NCBI RefSeq assembly: GCF_012927085.1
Contig: NZ_JABBFX010000005.1
Location: 128,276-192,275 of the forward strand
DNA length: 64,000 nucleotides
Reading direction: 5' to 3'
Source of the DNA: Ramlibacter agri
Lineage (GTDB): Bacteria; Pseudomonadota; Gammaproteobacteria; Burkholderiales; Burkholderiaceae_C
The translations under genes and the position numbers were made by a program. Numbering within the stretch: the first letter of the stretch is position 1; each line of letters opens with the position of its first letter. Positions 58,243-64,000 of the stretch are shown here, in pieces. The notes under the pieces were generated by a model. It worked only from the letters and a program-made list of their open reading frames with translations. It was not told where the DNA came from and did not search any database.

Positions 58243-58871
58243 TGAACTCCCGCACCGAGAAGCTGGAGATCGCCGGCCCGGCGGGGCGGCTGCAGGCGCT
58301 GCGCGACCAGCCGGAAGGCCCGCCCGCCGGTACGGCGGTCATCGCCCATCCGCATCCGCTGTTCGGCGGGACCATGGACAACAAGGTGGTGCAGACGCTG
58401 GCCCGCGCCTTCGTGCAATGCGGCTGGACGGCGATCCGCTTCAACTTCCGCGGCGTCGGCGCCAGCGAGGGGCAGTTCGACGAGGGCCGCGGCGAGATGC
58501 AGGACCTGCTGGCCGCCGTGCGCGAGCTGGCAGGCGCCGGTCCGCTGGCGCTGGCGGGCTTTTCCTTCGGCTCCTTCGTCACCATCCAGGCCCTGCAGGA
58601 ACTGTGGGGAGCCCGCGAAATCAGGCACATCGTGCTGGTGGGCACGGCCACGGCGCGCTTCGCGGTCCCGGCGCTGCCGCCCGAGGCGCACGAGCGCACC
58701 CTGGCCATCCACGGCGAAGTGGATGACACGGTGCCGCTTGCTTCGGTGCTCGACTGGGCCCGGCCGCAGACACTGCCGGTTACGGTCGTCCCCGGGGTCG
58801 AGCATTTCTTCCACGGACAATTGCCCCTTTTGAAGAGCCTGGTGGTCCGCCACCTGCGCGTACAGGGATGA
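58242..58871 (+). CDS. alpha/beta hydrolase
   Basis: The 209-residue protein is of the small serine-hydrolase type: HPHPLFGGTMDNKV near the N-terminus, NFRGVGASEG, the nucleophile elbow AGFSFGS (Ser at the centre), Asp in HGEVDDTVPL and His in GVEHFFHG. Length and motifs match the CocE/YsgA-like 'alpha/beta hydrolase of ~210 residues' group with no known substrate. Start and stop both overlap neighbours, placing it in the hemJ-vanZ-ferredoxin-hydrolase-carboxypeptidase operon. Confidence 0.88.
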   Translation: MNSRTEKLEIAGPAGRLQALRDQPEGPPAGTAVIAHPHPLFGGTMDNKVVQTLARAFVQCGWTAIRFNFRGVGASEGQFDEGRGEMQDLLAAVRELAGAGPLALAGFSFGSFVTIQALQELWGAREIRHIVLVGTATARFAVPALPPEAHERTLAIHGEVDDTVPLASVLDWARPQTLPVTVVPGVEHFFHGQLPLLKSLVVRHLRVQG

Positions 58872-60028
58872 AACCTGCCTGGATGAGGGCGCTGCTGGCG
58901 CCCTGGATCTTCCTTTTCTGCGCCGTGGCGGCGGCCCAGGTGCCGCAAGCCCCGCAGATCGCGGCCCGCCAGTTCCTGCTGCTGGACGTGACGGCCGACC
59001 AGGTGCTGGCCGCCAAGGACGCCGATGTCCAGGTCGAGCCCTCGTCGCTGACCAAGCTGATGACCGCCTACCTGGTCTACGACGCGCTGCGGTCCGGCAA
59101 GATCCGCCTGGACCAGAAGCTGCCGGTGAGCACGCGGGCCTGGAAGACCCCCGGTTCGCGCATGTTCATCGACCCCAAGATGCAGGTGCCGGTGGAGGAC
59201 CTGATCAAGGGCATGGTGGTGCAGTCCGGCAACGACGCCACGGTCGCGCTGGCCGAAGGCGTGGGCGGGACGGTGGAGCACTTCGTCGAGCTGATGAACC
59301 AGCAGGCGAAGGCGCTGGGCATGAGCCACACCACCTTCAAGAACCCTGAGGGCCTGCCGGCGCCAGGCCACACCAGCACCGCGCGCGACCTGGGCGTCCT
59401 GGCCACCCGCCTGATCCAGGACTTCCCGCAGGACCTGCCGTACTACGCGATCAAGAAGTACCGCTACCAGGGCACGCCGACGGCCAACGACACCAACCGG
59501 AACACGCTGCTGTTCCGCGACCCGACGGTGGACGGGCTGATGACCGGCCATACCGATGCGGCGGGCTATTGCGTCATCGCCACGGCCAAGCGCGACTTCC
59601 CCAACCTGCAGGGCCGCCGGCTGCTGGCGATCGTGCTGGGCGCCACCAGCGACTCGGCGCGGGCGAACGAAACCCAGAAGCTGCTGAACTGGGGTTTCAC
59701 GGCCTTCGAGGGCCTGAAGCTGTTCGGTGCCAACCAGGCGGTGCTGGAACCGCAAGTCTGGAAAGGCTCGGCCACGACGGTGAAGCTGGGCCAGCCGCAG
59801 CCGATCGTGCTGGCCGTGCCGGCCGGCAGCGGCAGCCGGATCAAGACCCAGGTGGCCCGCCCCGACCCGCTGGTCGCCCCGATCCAGAAGGGCCAGAAGG
59901 TCGCCACGCTGAAGATCCTCTCGGGCGAGCAGGTGCTGCGGGAGGTGCCGCTGGTGGCGCTGGAAACCGTGGAACAGGCGGGGATTTTCGGCCGGGCCTG
60001 GGACGCCATCCGCCTCTGGATCAAGTAG
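58868..60028 (+). CDS. dacC: D-alanyl-D-alanine carboxypeptidase (PBP5/6 family) with MTG third motif
   Basis: The 386-residue periplasmic enzyme trims the terminal D-Ala from peptidoglycan pentapeptides. A signal peptide ends at AAA/Q near residue 23. The SxxK motif is Ser60-Leu-Thr-Lys63, and SGN is at 120-122 (VVQSGNDATVALAE). The third motif, normally KTG, reads Met225-Thr-Gly (DGLMTGHTDAAGYC), so the catalytic Lys is replaced. The PBP5-type C-terminal domain (ANQAVLEPQVWKG ...) and an amphipathic membrane helix (GRAWDAIRLWIK) are present. The ATG overlaps the hydrolase stop. The enzyme may be weak or altered; symbol by homology to DacA/DacC. Confidence 0.9.
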   Translation: MKPAWMRALLAPWIFLFCAVAAAQVPQAPQIAARQFLLLDVTADQVLAAKDADVQVEPSSLTKLMTAYLVYDALRSGKIRLDQKLPVSTRAWKTPGSRMFIDPKMQVPVEDLIKGMVVQSGNDATVALAEGVGGTVEHFVELMNQQAKALGMSHTTFKNPEGLPAPGHTSTARDLGVLATRLIQDFPQDLPYYAIKKYRYQGTPTANDTNRNTLLFRDPTVDGLMTGHTDAAGYCVIATAKRDFPNLQGRRLLAIVLGATSDSARANETQKLLNWGFTAFEGLKLFGANQAVLEPQVWKGSATTVKLGQPQPIVLAVPAGSGSRIKTQVARPDPLVAPIQKGQKVATLKILSGEQVLREVPLVALETVEQAGIFGRAWDAIRLWIK

Positions 60029-60046
60029 GCCGGCCCAGCCCCATAT

Positions 60047-60075
60047 TTGCGGGTTTTCACCACCCGGGCTATACT
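60047..60075 (+). promoter_or_regulatory. candidate promoter of the str operon (rpsL)
   Basis: TTGCGG (60047-60052), a 17-base spacer and TATACT (60070-60075) precede rpsL by 82 bases. The leader contains the hairpin CCGTTC-TC-GAACGG (60113-60126). The -10 box is good, the -35 only half matched. Confidence 0.6.
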
Positions 60076-60157
60076 CGCGGGCTTTCCCGCAATTTGGGGT
60101 GGGAAAGCTTTTCCGTTCTCGAACGGATTTCACGTAATTAACGGGACGTTTTTTTCA

Positions 60158-60535
60158 ATGCCAACCATCAATCAACTGGTGCGTCAGGGCCGGGAGGTCG
60201 AGAAGACCAAATCCAAGAGCCCCGCGATGCAGAACAGCCCCCAGCGCCGTGGCGTGTGCACCCGCGTGTACACCACGACGCCGAAGAAGCCGAACTCCGC
60301 GCTGCGCAAGGTCGCCAAGGTGCGCCTGACCAACGGTTTCGAAGTCATCTCCTATATCGGCGGTGAAGGCCACAACCTGCAGGAACACTCCGTGGTGCTC
60401 GTGCGCGGCGGCCGTGTGAAGGACTTGCCCGGTGTGCGTTACCACATCGTCCGCGGTTCCCTGGACCTGCAAGGCGTGAAGGATCGCAAGCAGTCCCGCT
60501 CCAAGTACGGCGCGAAGCGCCCGAAGAAGGCCTAA
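60158..60535 (+). CDS. rpsL: 30S ribosomal protein S12
   Basis: The 125-residue protein is standard length for S12, a decoding-centre protein. It starts [12 protein letters not shown] and carries the PNSALRK loop and [19 protein letters not shown], both wild-type at positions where streptomycin resistance changes occur (TPKKPNS and GRVKDLPG). A start at 60047 would run through the promoter region and is rejected. It is the first gene of the str operon; rpoBC are not directly upstream here, where the carboxypeptidase gene lies instead. Confidence 0.99.
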   Translation: MPTINQLVRQGREVEKTKSKSPAMQNSPQRRGVCTRVYTTTPKKPNSALRKVAKVRLTNGFEVISYIGGEGHNLQEHSVVLVRGGRVKDLPGVRYHIVRGSLDLQGVKDRKQSRSKYGAKRPKKA

Positions 60536-60708
60536 GGGCCTGGCCCGCAAGAGGGCGTAATCAGTCTGTCGTTTGTCGGTGCTCGAATCGCCAGGCAGGC
60601 GAATCAAGCGTAGTGACCCAGTTCCGGGTCGAGTAAGTGGGATGTCCTTGATGGCTCCCGCGGCCCCCGCAAGGGCAGGCCAACTGAAGCAAAGAGTAGA
60701 GGTTAGAA

Positions 60709-61182
60709 ATGCCACGTCGTCGCGAAGTCCCCAAGCGTGAAATCCTGCCGGATCCCAAGTACGGCAATGTCGAGCTCGCCAAGTTCATGAACGTCATCAT
60801 GCAAGGCGGCAAGAAGGCGGTTGCCGAGCGCATCGTTTACGGTGCCCTCGAGCAGATCGAGAAGAAGAACCCCGGCCGTGACCCGCTGGAAGCCTTCACC
60901 ATGGCGATCAACAACATCAAGCCCATGGTCGAAGTGAAGTCCCGCCGCGTCGGCGGTGCGAACTACCAGGTTCCGGTCGAAGTGCGCCCGGTGCGCCGCC
61001 TGGCGCTGTCGATGCGCTGGCTCAAGGAAGCCGCCAAGAAGCGCGGCGAGAAGTCCATGGCCCTGCGCCTGGCGAACGAGCTCATGGAAGCCACGGAAGG
61101 CCGTGGCGGCGCCATGAAGAAGCGTGACGAAGTGCACCGCATGGCCGAGGCCAACAAGGCCTTCAGCCACTTCCGCTTCTAA
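60709..61182 (+). CDS. rpsG: 30S ribosomal protein S7
   Basis: The 157-residue protein is standard for S7, a primary 16S rRNA-binding assembly protein. It begins [19 protein letters not shown] and carries [33 protein letters not shown], and ends [11 protein letters not shown]. It lies 173 bases after rpsL; that gap holds no gene I can support. A purine-rich stretch (AGAGTAGAGGTTAGAA) precedes the ATG. Confidence 0.99.
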   Translation: MPRRREVPKREILPDPKYGNVELAKFMNVIMQGGKKAVAERIVYGALEQIEKKNPGRDPLEAFTMAINNIKPMVEVKSRRVGGANYQVPVEVRPVRRLALSMRWLKEAAKKRGEKSMALRLANELMEATEGRGGAMKKRDEVHRMAEANKAFSHFRF

Positions 61183-61251
61183 AGATCGTCCCCATCTAGC
61201 GGTGCGGGCCCGCCACGAGCGGGCCTGTGCCCATTTACAGAAAGACTCATC

Positions 61252-63354
<2,103 letters not shown>

Positions 63355-63360
63355 CGACTT

Positions 63361-63441
63361 GGGGTCAGACCAGGAAGCGAAGCGACTGCTCTGACCTCAC
63401 TGGCTGGAAGCTAGTCAGTTAGTCGTCTGCGATCCGACCCC
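63361..63441. repeat. inverted-repeat insertion-like element between fusA and tuf
   Basis: GGTCAGA (63363-63369) and TCTGACC (63390-63396) are perfect inverted copies, and the outer GGGGTCAGA (63361) is repeated inverted as TCCGACCCC near 63433-63441. This looks like a small palindromic dispersed element placed in the operon gap. No coding sequence is present. Confidence 0.45.
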
Positions 63442-63527
63442 CTGTGCTGCCCGTGGCGCAGGACCCAGGAGCCGGGTGCAGACGTAAAACCCCATCACGG
63501 GCATTGCTCTTTATCGGAGATTATTGA

Positions 63528-64000
63528 ATGGCAAAAGGCAAATTCGAGCGGACCAAGCCGCACGTCAACGTCGGCACGATCGGCCACGTGGACCACGGCA
63601 AGACGACCCTGACGGCGGCGATCACGACCGTGCTGTCGACCAAGTTCGGCGGCGAAGCCAAGGCCTACGACCAGATCGACGCGGCGCCCGAAGAAAAGGC
63701 GCGCGGCATCACGATCAACACCGCGCACGTCGAGTACGAGACGCAGAACCGTCACTACGCGCACGTGGACTGCCCCGGCCACGCCGACTACGTGAAGAAC
63801 ATGATCACCGGTGCCGCCCAGATGGACGGCGCCATCCTGGTGGTGTCGGCCGCTGACGGCCCGATGCCCCAGACGCGCGAGCACATCCTGCTGGCGCGCC
63901 AGGTGGGCGTGCCCTACATCATCGTGTTCATGAACAAGTGCGACATGGTGGACGACGCGGAACTGCTGGAACTGGTCGAAATGGAAGTGCGCGAACTGCT
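63528..64000 (+). CDS. tuf: translation elongation factor Tu (3' partial)
   Basis: The ATG at 63528, after CGGAGATTATTGA, opens [19 protein letters not shown], and the window ends after 157 codons. [10 protein letters not shown] (G1), [10 protein letters not shown] (G2), DCPGHADY (G3) and NKCDMVDD (G4) are all present and typical. EF-Tu delivers aminoacyl-tRNA to the ribosome. It is the last expected gene of the str operon; the 3' end lies beyond the window. Confidence 0.99.
   Translation, partial: MAKGKFERTKPHVNVGTIGHVDHGKTTLTAAITTVLSTKFGGEAKAYDQIDAAPEEKARGITINTAHVEYETQNRHYAHVDCPGHADYVKNMITGAAQMDGAILVVSAADGPMPQTREHILLARQVGVPYIIVFMNKCDMVDDAELLELVEMEVREL

Overview
This is GC-rich DNA (roughly two thirds G+C by eye), densely packed with short intergenic gaps and many 1-4 base stop/start overlaps. 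It looks like the chromosome of a betaproteobacterium, most probably Burkholderiales and Comamonadaceae-like. That placement is inferred from gene content (two-partner secretion, XylF-type transporter, one-locus chemotaxis operon, CIRCE-controlled groESL, the str operon), not from a database search.

Layout. 1-4374: the 3' part of a large YD-repeat (Rhs-like) protein with a LysM domain and a C-terminal PD-(D/E)XK-like nuclease tail, followed at once by a small gene that is the natural immunity candidate. 4375-5308: repeat-rich spacer and a DUF805 membrane protein. 5329-8376 (minus): a xylose-type ABC transporter (binding protein, permease, single-domain ATPase). 8505-13052 (minus): a NarL-type response regulator and two paralogous membrane histidine kinases of 7TMR-DISM architecture. 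Divergent from these, 13142-33555 (plus): a two-partner secretion pair, an outer-membrane TpsB translocator and an exceptionally large TpsA exoprotein of 6241 codons, made of an ESPR/TPS N-terminus, five GLUG-type modules and about 33 YDG/MBG-like repeats (28 of them in a near-perfect 264-bp tandem array).

33631-35721 (minus): groES-groEL with a perfect CIRCE operator. 35839-39334 (plus): a Fur-box-preceded TonB-dependent siderophore receptor, a PepSY membrane protein and a small membrane protein, apparently an iron-uptake operon. 39480-50549 (plus): a complete chemotaxis operon with a good FliA (sigma-28) promoter match: mcp, cheY, STAS, cheA, cheW, mcp, cheW, mcp, cheR, cheD, cheB. 50559-52456 (minus): SDR, MaoC-like hydratase and MarC. 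52580-56089: dienelactone hydrolase (plus), then DUF72, CorA and HemB (minus).

56179-60028 (plus): a candidate small RNA or attenuator, then a translationally coupled operon of HemJ-like oxidase, VanZ-like protein, 2Fe-2S ferredoxin, alpha/beta hydrolase and a D-Ala-D-Ala carboxypeptidase with an unusual MTG in place of KTG. 60047-64000 (plus): the str operon rpsL, rpsG, fusA and the start of tuf, which runs off the window.

The most interesting accessory loci are the Rhs-like toxin/immunity module at the left edge, the giant TpsA with its TpsB and the divergent dual-kinase system that may control it, and the putative small RNA between hemB and hemJ.
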